Below, in pieces: positions 8,535 to 16,777 of a stretch of DNA of 64,000 nt (position 1 is the stretch's first letter; each line of letters opens with the position of its first letter). Position numbers and translations under genes: made by a program. Origin of the DNA: Rhizobium sp. AAP43. GTDB taxonomy: Bacteria > Pseudomonadota > Alphaproteobacteria > Rhizobiales > Rhizobiaceae. The notes beneath the pieces are model-generated. The model was not told the origin of the DNA. It ran no database searches and worked only from the letters and a program-made list of their open reading frames with translations. The stretch covers positions 124,001-188,000 of the forward strand of contig NZ_LJHS01000002.1 in the NCBI RefSeq assembly GCF_001296045.1, read 5' to 3'.

Positions 8535-10871
8535 ATGCTCGCCTTCCTGTCGCGATCCATTGCCGCAAAACTGCTTGTTGTCACCGGTGTTGCCATCGCA
8601 CTGGTTCTTTTCCTTTCTAATTTTATTCTGATCTCGCAGACCCGCGACCGCGTTCACTCCCTGATCATGCAACAGGCGAATGCCGAGGCGAAATCGATAG
8701 CCGAAGAAATTGCCGGCGACATTGGGGAACTGGCCAGTGCTGCACGCACGATGGCCGGCGTCATTGGGCGCGGACATGACGGCAAGTCGCTGGACAGAGC
8801 CGGAATTACCAACGTCCTGAAAGCCAATCTGGAGCAAAACCCTTTCGCTTTTGGAAGCTGGATGGCAGAGGAACCGCTGGCGATCGACGGCCAGCAAGAT
8901 GCGATCAAGGGCAAGGCGGAACTTTCGGCCAACGATCAAGGCATTTTCACACCCTACTGGTCCAAGGATCGTAACAACGCCATCCAATTCTCCACCTTCC
9001 CCGCGAAGTATGAAGCAGAGTGGTACTCATTGGCTGCCAAAAGCGGAAAAGGGGCGATTACTGCACCCTATCTCGCAGAAGGCACCGATGTCCCGACGAC
9101 AATGAGTTCGATTGCTTATCCGGTCATGTCCGGCGGGAAGATGATCGGCGTCAGCGGGGTCGACATCTCGCTGCTGTCACTTTCGGAAAAACTGAAGGCA
9201 TTGAAGCCATTTGAAACCGGCCGTGTCTTGCTGGTTGCCCAAGGCGCCGAATGGCTGGTCGCCCCTGAAGATGGTCTGCTGATGAAGCCCTATGAGGCAC
9301 AAGGGGTAGACGCTCTTAAGACTGCCCTGTCGAGTGGCAAGGGCAGTCTGCTGGCAGATCTCGACAATGAAGGCGGAGAGGGTTTCGACCGTCTGCTCTA
9401 TCCCTTTGCAGTCCCCGGCGTTAACGCGACCTGGGCCGTCATTGTCGACATTCCCCATGCAGCCATCAGCGCGCCTGTAGAAGCTCAGACGACGATGATG
9501 ATCATCGGGGGTATCATCGTGCTCGGCGCAGTCATGCTGACATTGTTCCTCGCCGTCCGCTCTCTCGCGCAGCGTCCACTGCACGGCCTCGTCGACGATG
9601 TCGAGCGGATGTCGAAAGGCAATTACGACACGGATGTTTCCAACCAGGGGCGTGAAGACGAAATCGGTCTCGTTGCCAAAGCGCTTGACGGTTTCCGTCA
9701 TCGCCTGGCTGAAAGCCATATGCTTGCGGCCGAGGCCGAGAACCAGAGGACATCGGCGGAAGGTGAGCGGCGTCGGCACGAGCAGGCACGCGACAGCGCT
9801 GCTACCGAACAGCAGCAGGTCGTCGCAGCGCTCGGCAAGGGTCTTGCAGAACTCTCCAGTGGCAATCTTACACATCGGATTGCGGAGGAATTCCCCGGCG
9901 AGTACGCGACACTGAAACGCGACTTCAACAGCGCAGTCGCAAGCCTTGAGCAGGCGATCGCCTCGGTCAATGGCAGCGTAGTCAACATCTCCGCTGGCAC
10001 CTCAGAGATTTCCGAAAGCGCGGCCGACTTGTCTCGACGCACCGAACAGCAGGCGGCAAGCCTTGAGGAAACGGCGGCGGCGCTCAACGAGCTCACCGAA
10101 CAGGTCAACTCCAGCGCCGATAACGCAAAGACAGCCGCCACGACCGTGAGCCTGGCAGTGAAGGATGCCGAAAAGTCCGGCGAGGTGGTCCAGAAGGCCG
10201 TGACCTCGATGCATGGCATCGAGCAATCATCGCAGGAGATTTCCCGCATCATCAGCGTGATCGACGAAATCGCCTTCCAGACCAACCTGCTGGCGCTCAA
10301 TGCCGGCGTTGAGGCGGCGCGGGCTGGGGAAGCGGGCAAGGGTTTTGCCGTCGTTGCCCAGGAAGTACGCGAGCTTGCACAGCGTTCGGCCAATGCTGCG
10401 AAGGAGATCAAGACGCTGATCAACACTTCGGCCGCCCAGGTCAAGGACGGGGTCGAATTGGTCGGCGAAGCCGGTCTGACGCTTGAGAAGATCTCGCTGC
10501 AGGTCATGCAGATCAATGGGCTGATCCGCCAGATTTCCGGTTCAGCCAGCGAACAGGCCGTCGGGCTGAAGGAGATCAACCAGGCCGTCAACCAGATGGA
10601 CCAGGTTACCCAGCAGAATGCGGCCATGGTCGAGGAAACGACAGCGGCCAGCATGACGCTGCGCAACGAGTCGGATACGCTGAAAAACCTCGTTGCCCGG
10701 TTCCAGGTTTCAGGTTCACAGGCTGGCGGCCGCGCATCTCATGTCGCCGCACTGACGGCAACGGCGCAAACGCTTCGCACTGCCGCCGCGCCGACTGGCT
10801 ATCAGACCGCTCCACGGAAGGTGGCGGCCGGTGGCGGGGCTGCGAGTGGAGGAAGCTGGGAAGAGTTCTGA
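8535..10871 (+). CDS. Membrane methyl-accepting chemotaxis protein with Cache sensor and WEEF tail
   Basis: This 778-residue chemoreceptor has a membrane segment at about 12-35, a periplasmic double-Cache region (about 40-315), a second membrane segment (about 321-345), HAMP (345-400) and a long MCP signalling domain with the tip [20 protein letters not shown]. It ends SWEEF, an aromatic pentapeptide of the type that tethers CheR and CheB. The Cache core has AEWYSLAAKSGKGAITAPY and GVSGVDISL, but the arginine normally two residues before the WY pair in amino-acid-binding Cache domains is alanine, so I do not assign a ligand. The start at 8535 (MLAFLSRSIAAKLL) follows a GAGG and puts the membrane segment at the N terminus; the frame is open further upstream. 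Confidence 0.92.
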   Translation: MLAFLSRSIAAKLLVVTGVAIALVLFLSNFILISQTRDRVHSLIMQQANAEAKSIAEEIAGDIGELASAARTMAGVIGRGHDGKSLDRAGITNVLKANLEQNPFAFGSWMAEEPLAIDGQQDAIKGKAELSANDQGIFTPYWSKDRNNAIQFSTFPAKYEAEWYSLAAKSGKGAITAPYLAEGTDVPTTMSSIAYPVMSGGKMIGVSGVDISLLSLSEKLKALKPFETGRVLLVAQGAEWLVAPEDGLLMKPYEAQGVDALKTALSSGKGSLLADLDNEGGEGFDRLLYPFAVPGVNATWAVIVDIPHAAISAPVEAQTTMMIIGGIIVLGAVMLTLFLAVRSLAQRPLHGLVDDVERMSKGNYDTDVSNQGREDEIGLVAKALDGFRHRLAESHMLAAEAENQRTSAEGERRRHEQARDSAATEQQQVVAALGKGLAELSSGNLTHRIAEEFPGEYATLKRDFNSAVASLEQAIASVNGSVVNISAGTSEISESAADLSRRTEQQAASLEETAAALNELTEQVNSSADNAKTAATTVSLAVKDAEKSGEVVQKAVTSMHGIEQSSQEISRIISVIDEIAFQTNLLALNAGVEAARAGEAGKGFAVVAQEVRELAQRSANAAKEIKTLINTSAAQVKDGVELVGEAGLTLEKISLQVMQINGLIRQISGSASEQAVGLKEINQAVNQMDQVTQQNAAMVEETTAASMTLRNESDTLKNLVARFQVSGSQAGGRASHVAALTATAQTLRTAAAPTGYQTAPRKVAAGGGAASGGSWEEF

Positions 10872-10900
10872 GACGAGCGTTCGTAGCAGCAAGACAATCA

Positions 10901-10924
10901 GGGGCGCCAACTGGCGCCCCTTCT
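10901..10924 (+). terminator. Rho-independent terminator between convergent genes
   Basis: A perfect 8-bp GC stem (10901-10908 pairing with 10913-10920) with an AACT loop is followed by TTCT. It lies 29 bases after the chemoreceptor stop codon and just before the end of the convergent nucleoside hydrolase gene. Confidence 0.8.
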
Positions 10925-10933
10925 CTATTGCAA

Positions 10934-11878
10934 TCAAAGACGGGCGAAGCGTTCTGTCAGGAGCGCAAAGAAACCGTCGGCATCAACGTGGCGCATGACC
11001 GTGGCATTGGGCTCACGACCGGACACACGCCACCAATCAACAACTGTCATACCGACGGTCAGGGGTGACTCCAGCTCGATCTCGACATTGCAGTGGCGGC
11101 CGCTGAAAAGCTCCGGCTTCAGCAGATAGGCGACAACCGTCGGATCGTGCAGCGGGCCGCCGTCGGAGCCGTACTTCTCCTCGTCGAAGCGCTCGAAGAA
11201 CTGCAGCCACTCGACCATGGCCTTTGCCGGCCGGGTGCCAATCTCAGCGATTTTCGCAACGCGGGCCTTGGTTGTCAGGAGCTGATGGGTCACATCAAGC
11301 GGCATGATGGTAACCGGTACGCCCGACTTCAAAACGACGGCCGCGGCGTCCGGATCGACATAGATGTTGAATTCGGCAGCGGGCGTAATGTTTCCGCCTT
11401 CGAAGAAGCCGCCACCCATCATGACGATCTCGCGAATGCGTGGAGCAATGTCGGGCGCCTTTTGCAGGGCCAGCGCGACATTCGTCTGCGGCCCGAGCGT
11501 GCAGAGCGTGACGGAACCTGCTGGCTCCCTGCGGATCGTCTCAACGATGAAGTCAACCGCATGCTGCGCTTCTACCGGCATCGTCGGCTCGGGCAGGACC
11601 GCCCCATCAAGCCCTGTCTTGCCATGCACATGCTCTGCCGTCACCAGACTGCGCTTCAGGGGATGCGACGCACCCTCGAATACGCGGCGTGCATCCTGGC
11701 CGCAGAGTTCGCAGACGATGCGGGCATTGCGGCTTGTCAGGCTCAAGGGCACGTTGCCGGCCACCGCCGTGATGCCGAGCAGGTCCAATTCGTCTGGACT
11801 TGCAAAGGCGAGCATGAGGGCAGCGGCATCGTCCTGGCCGGGATCGGTGTCGATGATGATCTTGCGAGGCTCTGTCAT
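10934..11878 (-). CDS. Inosine-uridine preferring nucleoside hydrolase family protein
   Basis: Members of this family hydrolyse the N-glycosidic bond of ribonucleosides to ribose and base. The 314-residue protein starts PRKIIIDTDPGQDDAA, with the calcium-binding aspartate cluster D10, D12, D16 and D17, and continues with GITAVAGN, a VTLCTLGPQTNVALAL stretch, a MMGGGFFEGGNITPAAEFNI loop and HDPTVVAYLL carrying the late histidine and aspartate. The frame is open 15 codons upstream, but the ATG at 11878 is preceded by AGGA at good spacing and begins the conserved domain. Substrate preference cannot be read from sequence. Confidence 0.9.
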   Translation of the reverse strand: MTEPRKIIIDTDPGQDDAAALMLAFASPDELDLLGITAVAGNVPLSLTSRNARIVCELCGQDARRVFEGASHPLKRSLVTAEHVHGKTGLDGAVLPEPTMPVEAQHAVDFIVETIRREPAGSVTLCTLGPQTNVALALQKAPDIAPRIREIVMMGGGFFEGGNITPAAEFNIYVDPDAAAVVLKSGVPVTIMPLDVTHQLLTTKARVAKIAEIGTRPAKAMVEWLQFFERFDEEKYGSDGGPLHDPTVVAYLLKPELFSGRHCNVEIELESPLTVGMTVVDWWRVSGREPNATVMRHVDADGFFALLTERFARL

Positions 11879-12078
11879 GGGGTAATCCTGATGTTGAGCA
11901 GCGAGCGATGCAGAGCGGCGCACATTTTGTCAAGCGAAGGCGCACGTAGCGCGCGCATCACTTATGTCCACGGCCGACCCGCCATAGCGGCGATTCTTGC
12001 GCTAAAAATTAACACTTCCATCGCAGTATGAAGGTCACGGCATGCCTGCCGTCTCTCCCTCATTCGTGGAGGATCGGA

Positions 12079-12336
12079 ATGTTACTACGAGAAGTTACCG
12101 CCCGCCTGACGCAATCCGAATTGGCCCATCTTGGTGCCGGCGAGGTGGGGTATATCCGCAAGATGAAGTTTGACGACGTTTCCCGCTGCTTCCCTGAAGC
12201 ACCGGAGATCGATCCCGAGCTCGACCTTTGGGCCCTCTTCGCAGCAGACGGTACACCGATCCTGCTGACCGACAATCGCTCCAGCACGTTCTTCAAGGCG
12301 GCCGAAGACGACCTGAAGACCGTCTCGTTGCACTGA
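12079..12336 (+). CDS. DUF1150 family small protein
   Basis: This 85-residue protein matches my recollection of the DUF1150 family of Rhizobiales: LGAGEVGYIRKM near the middle and a C-terminal LFAADGTPILLTDN followed by DLKTVSLH. The function is unknown. The ATG at 12079 has a strong GGAGGA seven bases upstream; the frame continues to 12028, but that part has no ribosome binding site. It diverges from the nucleoside hydrolase gene and stands alone, with 84 bases between its stop and the end of trmB. Confidence 0.82.
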   Translation: MLLREVTARLTQSELAHLGAGEVGYIRKMKFDDVSRCFPEAPEIDPELDLWALFAADGTPILLTDNRSSTFFKAAEDDLKTVSLH

Positions 12337-12420
12337 ACACCAGGCTGGTCAAGATGATCGGGCATCTGCGGCGATGCCCGGCTCTTCCCGGCGGCCATGG
12401 AACCTGGGTGTTGAGGGCTC

Positions 12421-13122
12421 TCAGCGCTTCAAGAAGGTGAGATAGGCGGATGAGCGTCCTTCGCGGCGCGCCTTTGCCTCATAGCGTGTGCCTGGCCAGC
12501 CCTCATAGGGTGTGAGCCAATCAGCAGCATTGCGGGCAGTCCATTCGAAACCACCATGGTTTCGGCAATGCTGAAGCGTCCAGTTTACATAGGTGTCGAT
12601 GTCGGAGGCGAAACAGAAGGTTCCGCCCGGCTTCAGCACCTTATGAAAGCGCTGCAGATTGACCTCGGAGACGAAACGCCGCTTCCAGTGCTTCTTCTTC
12701 GGCCAGGGATCGGCATAGAGAAGATCGATCTGATCGATCTGGCCTTCCGGCAACCAATCGAGAAGCTGCGTCGCATCATCGTCATAGACCCGGATGTTCT
12801 TCAGCCCCTCGGCCTCGACGACCGCCAAGAGTTTCGCCATCGAGTTGACGAAGGGCTCTACGCCGATGAAGCCGGTCGAGGGATTGGTGCGGGCGCGATG
12901 AACCAGATGTTCGCCGCCGCCGAAGCCAATTTCCAGACGGACCTTCTCGACGGATATGGGGAAGAGCGATTTCAGGTCTGCCGGGACGGCAGATGCCAAG
13001 TCAACCTTGAGTTCGGGCAGGATGGTTTCCATGCGCCCAACCTGCTGCTCGCGCAACGGCTTGCCCTTGCGTCGACCGAAGAAGGCTTCGGTCGACCTCG
13101 TCTTGCGTTCCGCGTCCGTCAT
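12421..13122 (-). CDS. trmB: tRNA (guanine-N7-)-methyltransferase
   Basis: TrmB makes N7-methylguanosine at position 46 of tRNA from S-adenosylmethionine. The 233-residue protein has the SAM-binding EIGFGGGEH (65-72), VEPF and the signature [12 protein letters not shown] (138-149), and begins with the rhizobial [11 protein letters not shown]. The frame is open 40 codons upstream into metK, but the ATG at 13122, seven bases after the metK stop, is the family start. It sits directly behind metK, the gene for the enzyme that makes its methyl donor, on the same probable transcript. Confidence 0.95.
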   Translation of the reverse strand: MTDAERKTRSTEAFFGRRKGKPLREQQVGRMETILPELKVDLASAVPADLKSLFPISVEKVRLEIGFGGGEHLVHRARTNPSTGFIGVEPFVNSMAKLLAVVEAEGLKNIRVYDDDATQLLDWLPEGQIDQIDLLYADPWPKKKHWKRRFVSEVNLQRFHKVLKPGGTFCFASDIDTYVNWTLQHCRNHGGFEWTARNAADWLTPYEGWPGTRYEAKARREGRSSAYLTFLKR

Positions 13123-13129
13123 AATGCCT

Positions 13130-14368
13130 TCAAGCCTTGAGAGCGTCCTTGAGAGGCTTGACCAGATCGAGCTTCTCCCAGGAGAAAGAACCGTCGCGGC
13201 CAGCCTTGCGGCCGAAATGGCCATAAGCCGACGTCTTAGCATAGATCGGCTTGTTCAGGTCAAGATGGCGACGGATGCCCGATGGGGACAAATCCATGAC
13301 CTTGCGGATCGCTGCTTCGACTTCGTCCTCGGTAACCTTGCCGGTTCCGTGCAGGTCGACATAGATCGAGAGCGGCTGGGCGATGCCGATCGCGTAGGAA
13401 ATCTGGATCGTGCAGCGCTCGGCAAGGCCGGCTGCAACAACATTCTTGGCCAGATAACGCGCGGCATAGGCCGCCGAACGGTCAACCTTCGTCGTGTCCT
13501 TGCCGGAGAAGGCGCCGCCACCATGGGGGGCCGCACCGCCGTAAGTGTCGACGATGATCTTGCGGCCGGTGAGGCCGGCATCACCATCCGGGCCGCCGAT
13601 GACGAACTTGCCGGTCGGATTGATGTACCAGTTGCAATCATCGGCGATCTTCAGCTCGCCGAGGGCTTCGCGGATGAAGGGCTCAACGACCTGACGGACC
13701 TTCTTGGAGTCCCAGCTCTCATCGAGGTGCTGGGTTGAAAGCACGATCGACGTGGCTTCTGCCGGCTTGCCGTCGACGTAACGGACGGTCACCTGGCTCT
13801 TGGCGTCGGGACCGAGCTTGCCGACATCGCCCTCACCCTTCTTGCGCGCCGTGGAAAGCGTCTGGAGGATCTTGTGGGAATAGTAGATCGGCGCCGGCAT
13901 CAGATCCGGCGTTTCCGTGCACGCGTACCCGAACATGATGCCCTGGTCACCGGCGCCTTCGCTGTTCGAGCTGTCGGCCGCCTTGTCGACGCCCTGGGCG
14001 ATATGCGCGGATTGCGAATGCAAAAGCACGTCAATCTTCGCCGTCTTCCAGTGAAACCCATCCTGCTCATAGCCGATGTCGCGGATCGCCTTGCGGGCGA
14101 CCGACTTGAACTTGGCCGGATTGATGACCTCGTTGCCATTCTTGTCGGTCTTCATCAGGCTCGGTGGGAGGCGAACTTCCCCGGCGATGACGACGCGATT
14201 GGTGGTGGCAAGGGTTTCGCAGGCGATGCGCACGGTCCAGGGATCCACCCCGGTCTTGGCCGCTTCACGATAAACGAGATCGACGATTTCGTCGGAGATG
14301 CGGTCACAAACCTTGTCCGGGTGACCTTCGGAAACGGATTCGCTGGTGAAGAGATAATTGGCGCGCAT
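13130..14368 (-). CDS. metK: S-adenosylmethionine synthetase
   Basis: MetK makes S-adenosylmethionine from methionine and ATP. The 412-residue protein has [18 protein letters not shown] near the N terminus, [12 protein letters not shown] (138-149) and the phosphate-binding loop [19 protein letters not shown]. It has the alphaproteobacterial insertions that make it longer than the 384-residue E. coli enzyme. The ATG at 14368 is preceded by GAGGGGAATCCCG, a strong ribosome binding site; the frame is open 24 codons further upstream. A perfect palindrome about 70 bases upstream is a candidate operator. trmB follows at 7 bases. Confidence 0.97.
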   Translation of the reverse strand: MRANYLFTSESVSEGHPDKVCDRISDEIVDLVYREAAKTGVDPWTVRIACETLATTNRVVIAGEVRLPPSLMKTDKNGNEVINPAKFKSVARKAIRDIGYEQDGFHWKTAKIDVLLHSQSAHIAQGVDKAADSSNSEGAGDQGIMFGYACTETPDLMPAPIYYSHKILQTLSTARKKGEGDVGKLGPDAKSQVTVRYVDGKPAEATSIVLSTQHLDESWDSKKVRQVVEPFIREALGELKIADDCNWYINPTGKFVIGGPDGDAGLTGRKIIVDTYGGAAPHGGGAFSGKDTTKVDRSAAYAARYLAKNVVAAGLAERCTIQISYAIGIAQPLSIYVDLHGTGKVTEDEVEAAIRKVMDLSPSGIRRHLDLNKPIYAKTSAYGHFGRKAGRDGSFSWEKLDLVKPLKDALKA

Positions 14369-14437
14369 CGGGATTCCCCTCAAAGTATGGATGGCCGCAT
14401 GGTTACTCAGTTCAAGTTTCAATGACAAGCACACAAC

Positions 14438-14459
14438 CACATAAATATATCTTTATGTG
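14438..14459 (-). promoter_or_regulatory. Perfect palindrome upstream of metK, candidate operator
   Basis: CACATAAA and TTTATGTG are perfectly complementary 8-base arms around a 6-base AT-only centre, apart from one C. It lies 69-91 bases upstream of the metK start and downstream of the praR terminator. A weak promoter (TTTACT, 16 bases, TATGTG on the minus strand) would overlap it. AT-rich palindromes of this shape are recognised by ArsR-type regulators of methionine and S-adenosylhomocysteine metabolism (SahR) in proteobacteria; assignment to SahR here is inference. Confidence 0.5.
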
Positions 14460-14481
14460 AGTAAACTTTTTCGCGGAGGCC

Positions 14482-14507
14482 AAAAAAAAAGCGGCCATCA
14501 AGACCGC
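14482..14507 (-). terminator. Rho-independent terminator of praR
   Basis: On the minus strand a 6-bp stem (14502-14507 with 14491-14496, one G-U pair) and 5-base loop are followed by nine T residues. It lies 27 bases past the praR stop and separates praR from metK. Confidence 0.85.
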
Positions 14508-14533
14508 TCTCTTTTCCCGTATCTAAAACCGGC

Positions 14534-14953
14534 TCACTCGACGTCAGCGTCCGCAGCGAGGGTCTTTACGAGATCAATGATCTTACGGCGAACCTTCGGG
14601 TCACCGATCTTCACGAATGCACGGTTCAGCTGAAGACCTTCCGAGGAGGAAAGGAAGTCTACAACGTAGTTCGAGCTCGAAGCTTCGGCCATACCACCCG
14701 ACGCATTCGCCTGGTCACCTGGTGCATCTTCGAAGAAGAAGGAAACCGGGACATTCAGGATGCTCGAGATGTTCTGAAGCCGGCTGGCGCCAACGCGATT
14801 GGTGCCCTTTTCATACTTCTGGATCTGCTGGAAAGTAATGCCAAGGCTTTCGCCGAGCTTCTCCTGGCTCATGCCAAGCATGGTGCGACGAAGCCGAATT
14901 CTACTGCCGACATGGATGTCAATCGGGTTCGGCTTCTTCTTGTTCTCTATCAT
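14534..14953 (-). CDS. praR: PraR-type XRE-family transcriptional regulator
   Basis: The 139-residue protein has an XRE helix-turn-helix (about 16-70: VGSRIRLRRTMLGMSQEKLG, then ITFQQIQKYEKGTNRVGASR) and a C-terminal region that ends with a REPEAT-free acidic tail. Sequence and position between lnt and metK match rhizobial PraR, described in Rhizobium and Azorhizobium as a repressor affecting biofilm, root attachment, quorum-sensing and reb genes. The ATG at 14953 has AGGA eight bases upstream; an in-frame ATG two codons earlier would be only two bases from it. A good promoter and repeats lie upstream, and a strong terminator follows, so it is probably monocistronic. Confidence 0.88.
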   Translation of the reverse strand: MIENKKKPNPIDIHVGSRIRLRRTMLGMSQEKLGESLGITFQQIQKYEKGTNRVGASRLQNISSILNVPVSFFFEDAPGDQANASGGMAEASSSNYVVDFLSSSEGLQLNRAFVKIGDPKVRRKIIDLVKTLAADADVE

Positions 14954-15034
14954 TAACATTGTCCTGACCAATGAGTTGGCGTTGCAACCACAATCCCCCG
15001 CCTCAGAACATAACGACACGTTGTACCCGCCGTC

Positions 15035-15075
15035 GCAGAACCGTTAGCATACTTGCAGAACCATGGCTTAAGCCA
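15035..15075 (-). promoter_or_regulatory. Palindrome and direct repeats in the praR promoter/leader
   Basis: TGGCTTAAGCCA (15064-15075) is a perfect 12-base palindrome placed around the expected start point of the praR promoter. Downstream in the leader, GCAGAACC occurs twice (15035-15042 and 15055-15062, plus-strand reading), exactly 20 bases apart. These could be operators for PraR itself or another regulator; no binding protein is established by the sequence. Confidence 0.4.
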
Positions 15076-15103
15076 CTATGCAATTTTAGGGGTTTTTGGT
15101 CAA
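15075..15103 (-). promoter_or_regulatory. Predicted sigma-70 promoter of praR
   Basis: On the minus strand TTGACC (-35) and CATAGT (-10) are separated by 17 bases. The TGA inside the -35 is the lnt stop codon, so the promoter begins within the end of lnt. The predicted start is about 115 bases upstream of the praR ATG. Confidence 0.6.
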
Positions 15104-16695
15104 TTGATCCTTCTAATAAAACCCATGCGAGAAATGAGCGCCGTCACAGCAAATCCAAGCTGGACCAACCAAAAGTTTAGGTTGTGATCAAATTTGTATC
15201 GAACCGGTACAATTTTACTACCAATGCTTGCATCAGCAGCTCCTTGACTACCCAAATTTAGTCCAGTCAATACACGCCCCAGGGGGTCAATGACTGCCGA
15301 AATCCCGTTATTGGCGTTACGAATAAGGTAAGTTCCGTTTTCGACCGCGCGCAAACGCGCCTGCAGGAAGTGCTGATACGGCCCTGGCGTGTCGCCGAAC
15401 CAGGCGTCGTTGGTGACGTTGAGGATCGCACTTGCCCCGCCGATATCGGCCGCGATTTCGTTCGGGAAAATGACCTCGTAACAGATCAGCGGATAAAGAC
15501 TGAGACCCGAAGGTAGGGTTAGAACATTGCGGGAGGCCGCGGCGGAGAAGCCACCCGGCAGGCTGATGACCTCTTCCACTCCGAACTGGCGCAGGATTGA
15601 TTCAAACGGCACATACTCACCGAAGGGCGTGAGGTGGACCTTGTCCGCAGCACCGAGGATCTGCCCTTTGTCGTCAATCATGTAGACAGAATTAAAGTAG
15701 CGCGGCTCAGATCCCGCTGCCTGGGCTTCCGCTCGAACGGCACCGGCCAAAAGGATCTGGCCGTCCTGCAACACTTCACCGATGCGCACGAGTGCATCGG
15801 GATTATCGGTCAGGATGAACGGGACCGAGGTCTCCGGCCACACGATAATGTCAGGGCGCGGCTTACCGTCCACTGGTGGTGCAGCAGTGAGCGCAAGGTG
15901 TTTCTCAAAGATTTCGACGCGATCTGTATTTTCGACCTTGTCTGCCTGATCGATGGCTGGCTGGACCAGCCGGATCGTGACCTCTTTGCCATCAGAGCCG
16001 AGCGGCGGCGCCAGGTAAAGACGATAAGCGCCATAGCCGAAATGCGCGACCAGCAAGAGGGAGGCAAGTGCCAGACCCGGAAGAGCGCCGCGCCGCGTCC
16101 CCAGCAATGCGGGCGCCGCGAAGACGAAGACTGAAAGGGTCGTGATAGCGAACAGGCCGAGGACCCAGTCCGATTGCATCATCAGCGGCACAGGCATGGC
16201 TGCATAACCGATGACATTCCATGGGAAGCCCGTGGCGACAAAACTTCGTAGCCATTCCATCAAACCAAAGCCAAAGGCGAGTGCCGCAATCCGCCCCATG
16301 CCATCTGACCACAGCAAGCGAGCAATGGCGGTGGCCAGACCGTAAAACACCGCCAGACACGCCGGAAGACCGAGGACCGCCAATGGCAGGGCCCAGGCGA
16401 ATTCGTCAGCCTCAATCAGCAGGGCGCCGCCCAACCACCACAGACCGGCAACGAAATAGCCGAAACCAAACCACCACCCAGTGGCGAAGGCCGAGCGCAG
16501 ACCAAGAGAAGCGCCCCGCTCAGGGTCACCGGTTGCGCCATCCAGCAACCAGACCAGCAGCGTGAACGAGACGAACATCGCCACGAACACGCTGAATGGC
16601 GCAAGTGCCAAGGCGCCGATTGCCCCGGCGATCATCGCCAGTACCGCTCGCCGCCATCCCCACAGCAGCACGATCCTGCCGGCAAGCGTTTCCAT
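15100..16695 (-). CDS. lnt: Apolipoprotein N-acyltransferase
   Basis: Lnt adds the third acyl chain to lipoproteins in the inner membrane. The 531-residue protein has about six N-terminal membrane segments (within residues 1-215) and a periplasmic nitrilase-type domain with the triad E288 (VWPETS), K352 (KVHLTPFGEYVPF) and C405 (PLICYEVIF), and a final C-terminal membrane segment (about 505-525). The ATG at 16695 follows GGGGGAA at good spacing; a TTG 15 bases upstream is less likely. It follows the corC-like gene with 82 bases between. LspA, which acts just before Lnt in lipoprotein maturation, is encoded at 38.7 kb. Confidence 0.95.
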   Translation of the reverse strand: METLAGRIVLLWGWRRAVLAMIAGAIGALALAPFSVFVAMFVSFTLLVWLLDGATGDPERGASLGLRSAFATGWWFGFGYFVAGLWWLGGALLIEADEFAWALPLAVLGLPACLAVFYGLATAIARLLWSDGMGRIAALAFGFGLMEWLRSFVATGFPWNVIGYAAMPVPLMMQSDWVLGLFAITTLSVFVFAAPALLGTRRGALPGLALASLLLVAHFGYGAYRLYLAPPLGSDGKEVTIRLVQPAIDQADKVENTDRVEIFEKHLALTAAPPVDGKPRPDIIVWPETSVPFILTDNPDALVRIGEVLQDGQILLAGAVRAEAQAAGSEPRYFNSVYMIDDKGQILGAADKVHLTPFGEYVPFESILRQFGVEEVISLPGGFSAAASRNVLTLPSGLSLYPLICYEVIFPNEIAADIGGASAILNVTNDAWFGDTPGPYQHFLQARLRAVENGTYLIRNANNGISAVIDPLGRVLTGLNLGSQGAADASIGSKIVPVRYKFDHNLNFWLVQLGFAVTALISRMGFIRRIN

Positions 16696-16777
16696 GCCAT
16701 TCCCCCGCAATGCGAATCAATGGGCGCAGTCTTTCAAAATTTAACGGGAAAGTCCCGCCCTGGCAGGGCGGGTCAGA

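Noticed and set aside
14369-14437. SAM riboswitch in the metK leader
   Set aside because: The leader after the palindrome is only about 70 bases and shows no SAM-II-like pseudoknot or anti-terminator that I could draw.
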